Under the pieces are notes generated by a model. That model saw only the letters and a program-made list of their open reading frames with translations. It did no database searches and was not told the DNA's origin. Positions 1 to 11,165 of a stretch of DNA of 64,000 nucleotides are shown piece by piece. This stretch comes from Chrysomallon squamiferum. Taxonomy: Eukaryota; Mollusca; Gastropoda; Neomphalida; Peltospiridae. The translations under genes and the position numbers were made by a program. Where the stretch lies: contig CM022672.1 in the NCBI GenBank assembly GCA_012295275.1, forward strand, positions 22,134,128-22,198,127, read 5' to 3'. Position 1 is the stretch's first letter; each line of letters begins with the position of its first letter.

Positions 1-46
1 GTATGTGTGTGTATATGTATGTATATGTATGTATGTATACACACGC
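1..46. repeat. (GTAT)n microsatellite at window edge
   Basis: Imperfect GTAT/GTGT tetranucleotide tract, cut by the window boundary. Confidence 0.85.
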
Positions 47-60
47 GCACACAAACACAT

Positions 61-154
61 TACATTTGACAAAGATAAACTGAATTTATAACTCCATTTA
101 AAATATAGAGTTTTTTGAAAACTACAGCATTTAAAACAAATTATAAAATTTAAT

Positions 155-189
<35 letters not shown>

Positions 190-660
190 GTATTCTGTTA
201 TCTCCATTACTTTTCTAGCAAACTGGTTTTAAAATACACATCTTTTAAATCGGTCATTGTTATTTCCAATTCATTCAACATGTACTGCATTTAAAACACA
301 CAAGAGCTGCTTTGCTTCTTGTCCTATCTCTGGAGAATGCACTACACAGATGAAACACGTCAGAAGTATTCTAACTTTTTCTGTTTTATATTTCATCGAT
401 GACGCAAAGGAGACATTGTACACGATATTAATCTAAACAATTTAACAAGATTTGTCGCTTTATTAACCAAAATTTCATTTTGTAAAAGGTTCATTGCGTC
501 ACGTATGCCTTAGTTTCTTTGGGGGTTTGTGCAGTGATCTCAAATTAACTCATAACACTGTTTTTACATTGGCGTTTGTATAGAGGAAACTTTGAACGGA
601 TCTCACATCAGTTACAAATCAGGATAAAAACACCTTTGATGAATACTTACTTAGACGTAT
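61..660. other. AT-rich non-coding stretch
   Basis: No open frame of interest. It contains a 28-nt poly-T at 157-184, otherwise unique AT-rich sequence. No motif I could defend. Confidence 0.6.
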
Positions 661-753
661 AATAAACAGTTATATACGTACATATCTATATGCAGAGATA
701 TACATGACATACAAATATATATAAATACGGTCATCAATGCAGTGTACATATAT

Positions 754-754
<1 letters not shown>

Positions 755-822
<68 letters not shown>
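755..822. repeat. (CA)34 microsatellite
   Basis: Uninterrupted CA dinucleotide run. The opposite-strand (VC)n open frame across it is a repeat artefact. Confidence 0.97.
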
Positions 823-827
<5 letters not shown>

Positions 828-1225
828 ATGTAATTACACTTACATAAACAACCGGATTTATATACACATATAGACACCTCTACACACGTACAGACATACA
901 TTATATTATTTATATATATACAGATTTAAATTAGACGAAACCTTCACAAATACAGTCTAGCTTCTTAAAATATCTAGCTATTTATACATCACTCTGCAGC
1001 ATTTCTTCTCACATATTAATATACGTTAGTCGCAGCTAATAAAAATATCACAGAAAGATGCCTCGAAGGTATTTAACCTTCAAGACCAGGTTACTTATGT
1101 GTTATTTCAAAACAACACCAAGCAGTAATGGACGAGCCCCAGTTAGAATAACATAACATAACAAAACAAACAAAACAAAAACATTGAGAACGTTCTTCTG
1201 TCTCATTCAGATACATTATGCTGTT

Positions 1226-1254
1226 AAAAAAAAAAAAAAAAATGAAAAAAAAAA
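1226..1254. repeat. poly-A tract
   Basis: A17 and A10 separated by TG. No retroposon body is recognisable next to it. Confidence 0.85.
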
Positions 1255-1639
1255 TATATATATTGATGCCTTGCTTTTGAAACTGAATCATACATGACTG
1301 GATCTAGGTAGCTAATTACGCCCCAACCAATGGCCACCTGAATGCCAGAAGTAAAGCTTCGCTTCAGGCGACACTCGACTAAGTAACTTTCCATTAGCGG
1401 TAGTAATAACACACATTCATATTATTTAGAAACCAGAGATTTCCTGGAATGAAAATGGACAAATCGTAAACATCCTTTGACGGTGTTTTGATGACGTCGT
1501 GTTCCAAATGTACGCAGACGCGTGGACGGCGTTTGTCATATTGATAAAAATGATAAAAATAGACTGCTTGGTGTCTGTGTCTGTGTTGTCTGTGTCTGTA
1601 TCTGTGTCTGTGTTTTAAATATAATTTATGTTTTTAAAA

Positions 1640-1790
1640 ATTGTATATTTTTTTTTTTCATTTATAATTTTTTTTAAAAAAATATATTTTTTTTTTTATT
1701 ATTTTTTTATTAGTATTTTTATTTTTATTATTATTATTATTTTTTTTATTATTATTTTATTATTATTTTATTATTATTTTTTTTTTTTTT
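1640..1790. repeat. T-rich (TTA)n low-complexity tract
   Basis: Long T runs interrupted by TTA and TTTTA units. Low complexity without coding content. Confidence 0.9.
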
Positions 1791-1835
1791 GAATGAAGGT
1801 TATTGATATAATGTTATTATATGCATTAATTAAAT

Positions 1836-2040
1836 GTATGTATATGTTAGTATGTATGTATCTAAGTATGCATGTGTGTGTATATGTATATATATATATA
1901 TATTATGAATGAATGTATGTATTTATTAATGAATGAAGGTTATATTTGTATATATGAATGAATGTATCTATGTATGTATGCATGTATATATGAATGAAAG
2001 TATATATTATGTATGTATGTATGCATGTATCTCTGCATGA
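1836..2040. repeat. mixed (GTAT)/(GAAT) degenerate repeat
   Basis: Alternating GTAT and GAATGAAT blocks with an internal (TA)n. GAATGAATG recurs at 1909-1917, 1930-1936 and about 1955-1962, suggesting an older tandem structure under the tetranucleotide expansions. Confidence 0.75.
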
Positions 2041-2393
2041 ATATATGTGTATAAGTACATTTATTTCTAATTACATTAGATTCACACTTCAAAATTAACT
2101 AAAGCTATCTGGAGTGTCATTACTTCCCTTAACCTCCATCCATTTCACTTAATTTTATTTTATTACACTTCATTTCACTTCATTCTGTTTTATTAGCCAC
2201 AGACGTATTCTGTTGTGTTACTTGTCAGTCGATATTTCCCAGCAGTAAATCAAAGACATCGTTTTTACTGTCCCGTCAGTGTTACCTCAAATAAAAGCTT
2301 CATCTTTGTAGCCGATAGAGGTCTCTGAACGAGTCCTCTGGTACATTTGTCACTTTAAAACGTAAAAACTGCTTCATTGTTGCATAGGAAGAG

Positions 2394-2426
2394 TGAATGA
2401 ATGAATGAATGAATGAACGAATGAAG
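2394..2426. repeat. (GAAT)n microsatellite
   Basis: About eight GAAT units with one GAAC interruption. Confidence 0.93.
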
Positions 2427-2620
2427 TCGTTTATGACGCCCTAGTATCAAACGAAACTGCATTGACTGTTTATTGGGTGTTAGAGATTAACACTCATTCA
2501 TTCACCCACGCACATAACATGCATGAGTTCATACATAAATACATATATATACAAGCATACATTTTACACATGCATTCGCATGTGCATACAAAAAGATTGT
2601 GTTACATACATACATATACA
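2427..2620. other. unique sequence, nothing recognised
   Basis: Short interval of mixed composition running into imperfect CATA-type sequence. No gene or motif seen. Confidence 0.5.
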
Positions 2621-2684
2621 GACATACAGAGATAGAAAGACAAATAGATAAAAAGACAGACATACAGATAGATAGATAAATAGG

Positions 2685-2716
<32 letters not shown>

Positions 2717-2730
2717 TGGATGGATAAGGA
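2620..2730. repeat. (GATA)/(GACA) tetranucleotide tract
   Basis: Adjacent GATA and GACA units, a common compound microsatellite. Confidence 0.9.
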
Positions 2731-2899
2731 TAATTATATAATATAATTAGAAGTGTGCATATCTGAAAAATGAATCAGTGTGTCTTAATCATCGTGAAGA
2801 ATGCTTATCTTAGTGATAACAATTGTAAAATACGTGTTTCAACCGTACACCTTTAATTTAATACAACATATTCAACACATATCAGGACACCTTTCTTCC

Positions 2900-3007
2900 A
2901 AAAAAAAAAAAAAAAAAAAAAAAAATGAATAAACAGATTCTTCAGACACTGACATGATTCATAATTGTTGTTTTTTCATTATTGTTTTTTTTTTTTTTTT
3001 TTTTTTT
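2900..3007. repeat. poly-A then poly-T
   Basis: A26 at 2900-2925 and a T-rich run at 2985-3007, about 60 nt apart. They could pair as a weak A:T hairpin. Confidence 0.85.
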
Positions 3008-3425
3008 GTTTTTGCAAAACATTTGAATCAGACCTTCCCACCTTAAACCCACTGAACTTGAAATTTGAAATACTTCGGACGCAGACGAACTCATTAACAT
3101 ACTCTGCTGTCGTTAGACTGACGTGTGTCTGTATTCGTTAAAACAGCTTCAGCCTTTCTCCGGTGATCCAAGTGAATCGTACGTTCTCGCGTGTTCTGAC
3201 GGATTAGTCAGAGAATCTGACAAGGTGTTTCGTCTGTGACTGATCGTTCACGTTTTTGTCACATAAACACACACACACACACACACAATGGCCAAACAGC
3301 AAAAACGTGTGCTGGCTTTTTTCCAAAACCAGTCGCATAATTAATTCATCGTAATCCTAAACGCATCGGGGAAACTGGAAACGAGCCATAACTTATCGAT
3401 GTTAATAAGCATGTTAGTTTTGTTT
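3008..3425. other. complex intergenic block with short (CA)n
   Basis: Mostly unique sequence with scattered CpGs and a short CA run at 3266-3288. No open frame, splice pair or element ends identified. Confidence 0.5.
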
Positions 3426-3842
3426 GTTCGCTGTTGTTGTTGTTGTTGTTGTTGTAGTTTGTTATAGCTGTTGCTTTTTGTTATTGTTGTTGCTACACTT
3501 TTTTTTTCTCACATTCTTATTGCTGGCATTACTGTTGTTGATTTGGAGTTGTTGTTCTTGTTTTTTTTCGTGATTTTATTATTATAGTTGCTTTTGTCGT
3601 TCTTAATGTTGTGTTGTTTTTTTCTTAATATTACTGTTGTTGTAATGTATGTACGTGTTGTTATTTTCTTCTTTTATTCTTTTCTGTCTGTTATTGTTGC
3701 TGTTGCACATGCTGTGTTTTTTAGATATTATTATTGTTGATTTGTTGTTGTTACAGCTGTTTGCAAATAAATAAATAAGTAAATAAGTAAGCAAGTAAGT
3801 AAGTAAAACAGTAAGTAAGTAAATAAATAAATAAATAAATAA
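3426..3842. repeat. (GTT)n-rich region followed by (AAGT/AAAT)n
   Basis: Repeated GTT clusters from 3430 to about 3755, then AAGT/AAAT tetranucleotides at 3764-3842. The minus-strand open frame is translated repeat. Confidence 0.85.
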
Positions 3843-3921
3843 TCAAATAATTAATTATAAAGCAAAACATTATTATTTTCAGTACACAACCAAAACTAAA
3901 GCATCAATGAATTCAGTCTTC

Positions 3922-4004
3922 TCTGACTGTCTGCTTGTCTGTCTGTCTGTCTGTCTGACTGTCTTTCTGTCTTTCTGTCTTTCTGTCTGTCTGTCTGTCT
4001 TTCA
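3922..4004. repeat. (CTGT)n/(CTTT)n microsatellite
   Basis: CTGT units with CTTT variants. The overlapping Cys/Leu/Ser-rich frame is an artefact. Confidence 0.93.
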
Positions 4005-4316
4005 ACGAATGTTTTTTTTCTTTTACCCATCCTTCAACCACAGCACCGCGCCAGGCCTCACAAAGGCTGCAATCAATACAACATGCTTCCTATCCTTTGA
4101 AGACTGAGTCATGACGAGGAAATGAAAACGTCCGCGGCAGGACGTCGTTCAGATCAACTGATCCGTTGTGACTGAGCTCACTTCAGGAAGAAGAGGATGT
4201 TAGTCTGCGTTCTACCACAGTCGTGTCAGCGACGTCTTTACATCGCTAGTCCAGCACGTCTGGTTCTCGACAGTTTTCTTTCTGCTACTGCAACGTCAGC
4301 TTCATTTATTGTCGTC

Positions 4317-4424
4317 TTCTCCTGCTCCTCCTGCTCCTCCTGCTCCTCCTGCTCCTACTGCTCCTCCTGCTCCTCCTCCTCCTCCTTCTTCTTCTTCTTC
4401 TTTTTATTATTATTATTATTATAT
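4317..4424. repeat. (CTCCTG)n - (CTT)n - (TTA)n compound tract
   Basis: Hexamer CTCCTG about six times, then CTT and TTA trinucleotides. The Cys-Ser-rich frame here is translated repeat. Confidence 0.93.
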
Positions 4425-5100
4425 TAATGCATGCTAGGACAAAATTAAGCACTGATGACCTGTATTTCCCAGTGGTATAATTATTCTGATAAACGCCAAA
4501 TGTTATTTTGTTATATCAAAACTGAAGCTTTAGACCTCACTTTTGTGAAGGTCTTGAATTGTTTGAATTATTGCTATTGTTGTTTTATTTCTTTATTGTG
4601 TTTTTAGGTTTATATAAGTACTACAGTTTTTGCTTTTTGTCGTTGTTGTTGTTGTTGTTTTTTGTTGATGTTGTTTTTGTTTGATTTTTTGTTATTGCTG
4701 TTGGCTTTTTCATCCGAAAAAATATCTTTACACCATTATTACCACACCATCATCATCATAACAAGAAAAACAAAACAACAGTAATAAAATAATAATATGA
4801 ACAACAGTAACAACAAGAGGACAACATCTGCAATAACAAACAATTGCAGAAACTAAACAACTTTAGTCTATAATAGTTATTTCCGATATACGATTATTAA
4901 TACACCAACTTTGAGCTGCGTTTCACCATCAGAATCGTCAATACTCCTGTTACATTAACGCGTCCCGCATGACAGAATATTAATAATTAGTTTCACAGGA
5001 AGCAGATGTACAGTGTATTTTTCCATTGTAGACATAGGGACACAAATTGATAAAAGCTGAGTTAGCCATTTTGTTTGCCGAATAATCTCTGATTCAGCTG
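4425..5100. other. AT-rich, short GTT and AAC runs, no gene
   Basis: Contains GTT at about 4640-4662 and a CAACA-type tract around 4770-4850, otherwise unique. Nothing further supported. Confidence 0.5.
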
Positions 5101-5112
5101 TTTAAAAATCTG

Positions 5113-5119
5113 ATGGATG

Positions 5120-5150
<31 letters not shown>

Positions 5151-5379
5151 GTATGTATGTATGTTTGTATGTATGCATGTATGTATGTATGTATATGTAC
5201 ATGTGTGTGTGTGTATGTATGTTTGTTTGTTTGTCTGTCTGTTTGAATGTATGCATTTATATGAGTATGTATGTGTGTATGTATATAATATTTATGTGAG
5301 CGTATGTATAGATGTATGTATATGCGTTCATGTAGGCAGGTGTGTATATAGGTAGGTGTATGTGTGTGTGTGTGTTTAC

Positions 5380-5413
<34 letters not shown>

Positions 5414-5446
5414 GCACAGACACACATACACATATACATGTAGCAT
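5113..5446. repeat. (GTAT)n with (GT)n and (CA)n ends
   Basis: About 330 bp of GTAT/GTTT units ending in (TA)n and (CA)n. Open in several frames on both strands, as expected of tetranucleotide repeats. Confidence 0.95.
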
Positions 5447-5448
5447 AA

Positions 5449-5574
5449 TGGCTAACAGAGAGGTTCGTGTTTATTTAAGCCATAACAAAATGTTACCAGA
5501 CAACGCTGAAAGTAATTCGTTACACAACAGCTGTTATGAACTGATAATAACGCGGGTCACTACAGCTATTTGAA
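5449..5574 (+). CDS. possible 41-codon small ORF
   Basis: The ATG at 5449 has A at -3 and G at +4. It opens a 41-residue frame of mixed composition (MANREVRVYLSHNK...), ending at a TGA just before 5575. Unlike most frames here it is not translated repeat, although it starts directly after one. No domain, signal peptide or homologue is recognised. Chance ORF is the leading alternative. Confidence 0.12.
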
Positions 5575-5579
5575 AGGCC

Positions 5580-5770
5580 TCGTGTATAGTATTCAGTCCC
5601 CAGTGAGGTTTCATAGCAGTAATTTCCTCTGGGAAATACAAACAGCTTAATCCAGCCTGGTCTCTATTAATCCTTGCTTCACAGAAATAAAGATTTTAAC
5701 CCCAGCGTTATGAATAATGAATCTTCTGATAAGGTTCACAGTTCATCAGTCATTCTAGCGTATATTACAT
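5580..5770. promoter_or_regulatory. candidate conserved regulatory block
   Basis: Complex sequence without repeats. Two TAATCC motifs (5648-5653, 5668-5673), the site type used by Otx/Bicoid-class homeodomains, lie 20 bp apart, followed by GATAAG at 5728-5733 (GATA-type). Motif identity is visible. Function is inference. Confidence 0.3.
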
Positions 5771-5857
5771 TACGTACAGCATGAAGTCTGGATTGTTTGC
5801 CTAAGTTTATGGCAGAACTGTGCATGACAGTATGAGAGAATTAATACGTGTGTTTAT

Positions 5858-6100
5858 GGTTGTGTATGCGTATGTATGTGTGCATGTATGTATGTATGGT
5901 ATGCCGTTTCTGTTTGCGTATTATATGTATGAATATATATTTGCGTTTGCGGCAATTACTTCTAAATAAGATGGAACAAGGACCGCACCCTGTACACACA
6001 TGGTTCTTTTCCATTGATACTCAACGTCAAAGAACTATATGAAACAGCTTACTGTGAGTGTGTGTGTGTGTGTGTGTTTGTCTGTGTGTATACACACATG
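5858..6100. repeat. short (GTAT)n and (GT)n tracts
   Basis: GTAT units around 5865-5900 and GT at about 6056-6090, with unique sequence between. Confidence 0.75.
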
Positions 6101-6234
6101 ATATTCTCTTCAGTATGTGTATCTTCAGAGACCAATCCGTCCTCTGACCTTATGGTTAGAGATGTAACACTATTAACCAGTTCTATTAAGATATTTCAAT
6201 TTAAGTCTAAACGTGAAAGGTACTTCATCTAAGT

Positions 6235-6665
6235 CTGTGTTACTGTATATATTGGGAATCTGATGAATTTTTTAAAGCATAATTCAAAACATGAACTGTA
6301 CTTTCAGTTACTGTTATCTGGAAGAATAGCTTTTTTGATCTGCTTATTCCCTGTTGATGCATAATCTATCGAACAGCGAATTCGAGGAATTATTTCTTAG
6401 TCTAATTTAAAGCTTGAAATCTACTTTCAATTGTTATCATCTGGAAGAATAGTCTTCTGATCTGCTTAGTCTACGTTGCAGCATAATCAACCGTACATTG
6501 CGAATTTGATGACTTTTTCTTTCTTTTCTTAAAAATTTTTTTTTTTTTTTAAGATTAATTCAAAGCTTGAAAAAGTACTTTCAGTGCCATCATCTGGAAG
6601 AATGGAAGAACTTTTTTTTTTTTTTTTTTTTTATTTGGCCCTCGTTAATGTATAAATTATTTCTG
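6235..6665. repeat. diverged ~140-bp tandem repeat, three copies
   Basis: Each copy has AATTCAAA(A/G)C..TGAA, then ACTTTCA, then ATCTGGAAGAAT, then a GATCTGCTTA..GTTG..GCATAAT segment and a GCGAATT..GA block. ATCTGGAAGAAT falls at about 6316, 6439 and 6593. The third copy is interrupted by poly-T expansions (6540-6551, 6608-6632). No coding frame. Confidence 0.8.
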
Positions 6666-6689
6666 AAAAAAAAAAAAATGATCGTGTAT

Positions 6690-7075
6690 TGAGTTAGTTG
6701 AGGAAAGGTTTAGATGCTAAACGGTAATAAAGTTGGCTCTGCATTCAGACGGAGTAAAGTAAACAAAGTGTTTACGTACACGAATCCAAATCTCAGGCTC
6801 TTTTGTATGAAACGCACAGCTGCGGTTCCCGCACGGCTCGTATCAGGACGATAAAAAGCACCAACGTTTGCCTGATTGCAGAGTTTTACGAGCTTGGGAT
6901 AGTCTCCATAAAGTCATGTTATTTCCACCTGTCATATAAATAAAAATGGCTGGATAGAAAAATGGCTGCCATAATCGATTTGAATTTCAAATCCAGACTA
7001 AGATGGAAGAGAGAAAAAAGTCATCTTCGCATGTTGCCATGGATTTATGTTACATGGTTGTAACGCCAGGTGATT
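6690..7075. promoter_or_regulatory. candidate regulatory block with palindromic forkhead site
   Basis: Complex sequence. GTAAACA-AAG-TGTTTAC at 6759-6775 is a perfect 7-bp inverted repeat of the forkhead core. An E-box-like CACCTG and two ATGGCTG motifs (about 6944, 6962) follow. Enhancer function is inferred only. Confidence 0.35.
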
Positions 7076-7610
7076 ATGGAGGAAATATATCTTCAGGAAA
7101 ATCTGCTGATCAGTCTGGAAGTACATTAACTACTTGCCTTTATGTTCCTACTTAGGTAAATATGCTTATCTGTATACGAACACCTTGTACTTTAATGCTA
7201 TTGATTTTGAGTTGCTAAGAATATCTGATTTAATACAGACTTTGGGTTTCCTATTAGATTACAAGAACGTATCATATTACAGAAACTGCAGAGAAAGGCA
7301 AGAACAAAAGAAAGGAATTAAAAAAAGAAAAGAAAATGGTAGACAAAAGCGACTTGAAAAGGAAATAAGGAAGATGTATTTTAATAAAGAATCTAAATAG
7401 AACTTTTCTAATAAGCAGAAAAGAAAATGAAATTGCACTACATAACGATAGATTAAAACCACGCAATATTTGTATCTTCAGCATTACGGTTTAAACGTTG
7501 AACTCAAAGAAATATACATTATAACATAAATGCACTTCTTAGGAAAGACCATGGAAAGAAAAGTTAGATGCGAAGTCACTGAATAGACGTATTCGACAAA
7601 AATGAGAATT
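7076..7610. other. unique AT-rich stretch, no supported gene
   Basis: Holds an 88-codon plus-strand frame (7134-7400) whose second half is Lys/Arg/Glu-rich because of A-rich sequence. No recognised domain and no splice pair. Confidence 0.45.
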
Positions 7611-7618
7611 CTTTTAAA

Positions 7619-7745
7619 TTAAAAAAAAAAAAAAAGTTTCAAAAAAGAAAAGAAAAAGAATAAAAGAATAAAAGGGGAAAATTAATGTTTATAATTCAAT
7701 CTTTGAGAACTGAAACGCATTTAATCAAAAAAAAAAAAAAAAAAT
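7619..7745. repeat. A-rich low-complexity tract
   Basis: A-runs at 7619-7636 and about 7727-7744 with GAAAAG-type sequence between them. Confidence 0.8.
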
Positions 7746-8125
7746 GACAAATCATATTATCTATATCTATATACTATACGCAACTGAATCTCTGATATCA
7801 GAAATCAGAAATAAACCCTCTTTAGAATCAACCCAAAACTGTCTACGAAAACCGCAGTCACGCAATGCGCTCAACAAAAACGAAAAAAACACAAAAAACA
7901 ACAACAAAAAAAAAACACAAAAAAACCCTCTGCTACTAACAACAGCGTTCCTGGCTTGGACGATACAGTTAATGGCGTCGATCTTTAAATACTTTAAATG
8001 AAAATAAATCAATACCTTTCTTTACATCGATCCCATCAAGCTGTATGGGAATTTATTACGCTTGACGGAGACTGCAAGAGGGCCCAGACTTTGGCCTCTG
8101 CAGTCTGATGATGAAGTGTTATCAA

Positions 8126-8174
8126 GGTGTGTGTGTGTGTGTGTGTGTGTTGTGTGTGTGTGTGTGTGTGTGTT
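8126..8174. repeat. (GT)n microsatellite
   Basis: Two GT blocks separated by a single slipped T. Confidence 0.96.
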
Positions 8175-8179
8175 TTTTC

Positions 8180-8475
8180 ATGCCTCTCAGTAATCGCTCT
8201 CATCTTGCCGGACATTAATCTCCGAACGAGCGACTCTCGAGGCTTGATGGCGTTATCCGGATTCGATCGCAGATTTACAAATGACGTGATGTATTCACGA
8301 GTTAATTAAGGAGCGCTTCGTTCATGCGGCACTGTGCTGACTCGATAGACAAGCTTGGCAAACGTTTTTTCTTGCCTCGCCAGTGGTTTCTGAGAACGTC
8401 AAGTTCTCATGGTTGAAGGGTTGGAGGACAAAAATAAAGATTTGTTTTCCTAAAGCGCACGATCGTAGGGGATAT
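8180..8475. promoter_or_regulatory. candidate regulatory block, CpG-retaining
   Basis: About 300 bp of complex sequence with many retained CpGs, a TGACGTG half-CRE near 8283, a GAGTTAATTAAGGAG homeodomain-like core and TTGGCA. No frame over 60 codons except a frame running in from the GT repeat. Confidence 0.3.
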
Positions 8476-9110
8476 TGAGTTAATTGTTTGGACATCACTC
8501 ATTGGTGTGTCCGGTATACTGAATGAAAAAAATAACAAAAAGTAATGAAATTACTTTTAAGGTTTCTTTGTGTTAAACGTTTGATGTTTCTGTTGTATTT
8601 GTTACTGGTTGTTACAGAATAAAAAAAAAAAAAAAAAAAAAAAAAATTGAAGATATACGTTAATGAAGATTAAGTAATTAAAAAATGATTATAAATGAAC
8701 AATTACCATCTTAATTTATGTTCTGTTTTTAATTTTTATATAAAACAAAAATATTTATTTTTTTATTTATTTGTTTGTTTGTTTATTTACTTATGTATTT
8801 ATTTTTATTTTTATTTTCTTAAATTTATTTATATTTGATGTTAACCATTTCCACTTTACTTTTTTATATTTATTTTGTTTTTTGGTTGTAATAACTACTT
8901 TCCCAGAATGTATTCTTTCAACTTAAATAATAATATAAATTCTGAAGAAGACAATCAAAAAAAAAAAAAAATGAAGTAGGTCAACAATCTATAAACATAA
9001 TTAACACTTTGACATTTTAGATCGTAAACAACTAAAACAGTATCTATTTATGTATTTCTATATTCTCAAGTGTGTATATATATATATATTTGTCTAATGT
9101 ATATCTACAT
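8476..9110. other. AT-rich stretch with poly-A and TTTA tracts
   Basis: Contains A26-28 at 8619-8646, T-rich (TTTA/TTTG) sequence at 8756-8880 and A13 near 8957. No gene seen. Confidence 0.65.
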
Positions 9111-9112
9111 AT

Positions 9113-9132
9113 ATACATACACACATACATAC

Positions 9133-9163
<31 letters not shown>

Positions 9164-9177
9164 CATACATACATACA

Positions 9178-9208
<31 letters not shown>
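9113..9208. repeat. (ATAC)n microsatellite
   Basis: About 22 ATAC units with one TTAC variant. The Met-Tyr-Val-Cys frame on the minus strand is its translation. Confidence 0.97.
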
Positions 9209-9209
<1 letters not shown>

Positions 9210-9251
9210 AGCATTTCAAGAGCATATCTGTAAAAGCATTTACAGACATTT

Positions 9252-9275
9252 AAAAAAAAAAAAAAAAAAAAAAAA
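9252..9275. repeat. poly-A tract
   Basis: Uninterrupted A24. Confidence 0.95.
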
Positions 9276-9513
9276 GCAAGAAATCGTAAAAAAAGCAAAA
9301 TAAACGAAGTGAATTGTATTAAAATAAATGTCTTATTACCTTTTCCGCAAAATAAAATCTTTCAATGCCGAATTTAAGCATCCGAAGCAAATAAAAATGT
9401 CCAACGGAAGAAAATATAAAATTACAATAAAACATCTCTGTTGCATTACACCGAATAAAATAAAACTAAAAAAGGCCCTCCAACGTGATTAAAATGGTAT
9501 CTTTTCCTTTCAG

Positions 9514-9568
9514 ATCTGTTGTCGACAACAATTATTACGATATCTGGGGCTGGTCAAGAATCCATTAA
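9514..9568 (+). CDS. possible 3'-terminal coding exon
   Basis: A strong acceptor-like sequence (TATCTTTTCCTTTCAG, ending 9513) precedes a short frame in phase 1. The frame reads SVVDNNYYDIWGWSRIH and then TAA at 9566-9568, with AATAAA overlapping about 9581-9589. The aromatic-rich peptide is not repeat-derived. No partner exon is identified upstream, and the domain is unknown. A chance coincidence of a pyrimidine tract with a short frame is quite possible. Confidence 0.18.
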
Positions 9569-10014
9569 AGCAGAAAACGTATAAATAAACAGATAAGTGG
9601 AGAAAGTGTGATAAAAACATTTAGTTGGACTCAGAAACAGTGACAAGGTTAGCAGGTTAGAGGCGAGAAAGTCGAGTGTTGGGAAAGAGACATTTACTCA
9701 ACTTTAATGAATTAACTGAAGAAATGTGTTTAAAGGAAAGAAGAAAATAGCGGAGGTTGTGTAGAAATGAAAAAAAAAAAGAAAAAAAAAAGAGAGAGAG
9801 TAAAATACGTAGGTCTAATAAGCGGATAATTTATTTATACAAATGTATAAATATACGTGTGTCTGTGTGTGTGTGCGTGTGTTTTTGATTTATATATTTA
9901 TCTGCATATTCAGTTATGTACGTATTTGAGTGTACATCTACAGCTCGGTCTGTCTCCATTTATCTCTTGACATCTATCTGTCTGTATGTGCGTCTTTGCC
10001 TATCAGTATCTGCT
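9569..10014. other. unique sequence, short A-rich and GT runs
   Basis: Contains A-rich runs at about 9770-9800 and a short GT block near 9858-9882. No gene supported. Confidence 0.5.
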
Positions 10015-10149
10015 CGTATGTATGTATGTATGTATGTATGTATATATGTATTTATGTAAGTAGTATGTATGTAGGTAGGTAGGTAGGTATGTGTGTATAT
10101 ATGAATGTGTGTATGTATTAATGTATGTATGTGTGTATGTATGTATGTA

Positions 10150-10188
<39 letters not shown>

Positions 10189-10220
10189 TTATGTTTATGT
10201 ATGTTTATGCGTGTGTGTGT
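10015..10220. repeat. (GTAT)n/(GT)n/(TA)n compound microsatellite
   Basis: GTAT units with GTAG variants, a GT run at about 10147-10174 and a TA run at about 10174-10190. Confidence 0.93.
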
Positions 10221-10834
10221 GTTTCTTTGAGTAAATAATAATGTCTGAGTTACCCATCATGTTTAAAAAACAAAACAAAAAATCAGCTAAATGTAGTCAT
10301 GAATAATAAATAAAGACGAAATATAATTAGCAATAAATTAAATAAAACAACCAAAACATAAAAGAAAATAATAATAAAAGAAAAATGGTTACAGTTTTGT
10401 TGTTACTCTTGCGGGATTTTTGGATGGGTTTTTTTTACGATGTGTTTAACTTAGTGAAATGACGAAATATTAATCTGAGCTTATTTAATGCATATTCTAG
10501 AAAATCGATATTTCTATTATATTTTATTACTTTGTTGATTTCTCTTTCTCATTTATCAATTTGAATTACATTGAACAGAGTCATTTTATTTTATGTTATG
10601 CCATTCTCTTGCTATTCTGATTTTTTCTACTGAATTTCATATTTTTTTTTATAACGTTGCTACTTATTTGTGAACGTAATAACTTTTTTTTTTCTTCAGT
10701 TAAATACACGTATTTAGTTATTGTTATCTGTTTTAACACAAACACACTAAAATAATAATATGTTTATCTAAAACATAAATATAGATATTCGTACTTGCAA
10801 TAGTATTTTCTTTTTTAACACCGTAATTAACATA

Positions 10835-10835
<1 letters not shown>
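10221..10835. other. AT-rich, nothing recognised
   Basis: No frame, motif cluster or element ends seen. Short T-runs only. Confidence 0.55.
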
Positions 10836-10837
<2 letters not shown>

Positions 10838-10866
<29 letters not shown>

Positions 10867-10883
10867 TTTTTTTTATTATTATT

Positions 10884-10922
<39 letters not shown>

Positions 10923-10924
10923 AT
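10838..10924. repeat. (TTA)n then (GTT)n
   Basis: Trinucleotide tract changing from TTA to GTT, with a T9 junction. Confidence 0.95.
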
Positions 10925-11022
10925 TATTACTGTGCTATTTAATTTCTATATCGGAATACTAACAATCCAACATTTTTAGAAGAAAAAAAAATACTAAAAT
11001 AGAGAACACAAAAAACCTTAAT

Positions 11023-11133
11023 GAAAGAACTAGGAAGAACGTGTGGAGGAAAAAAAAATGGGAAAAAATCGAAACGAAATAAACTCCGCACCTTTTAACA
11101 ACAAAACGAAAGAACTAGGAAGAACGTGTGGGG

Positions 11134-11165
<32 letters not shown>

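Noticed and set aside
755-867. Val-Cys repeat open frame
   Set aside because: It is a translated (CA)n microsatellite.
8255-8275. GATTCGATCG considered as a B box
   Set aside because: Two mismatches at key positions and no A box. Lies in a complex block better described as possibly regulatory.
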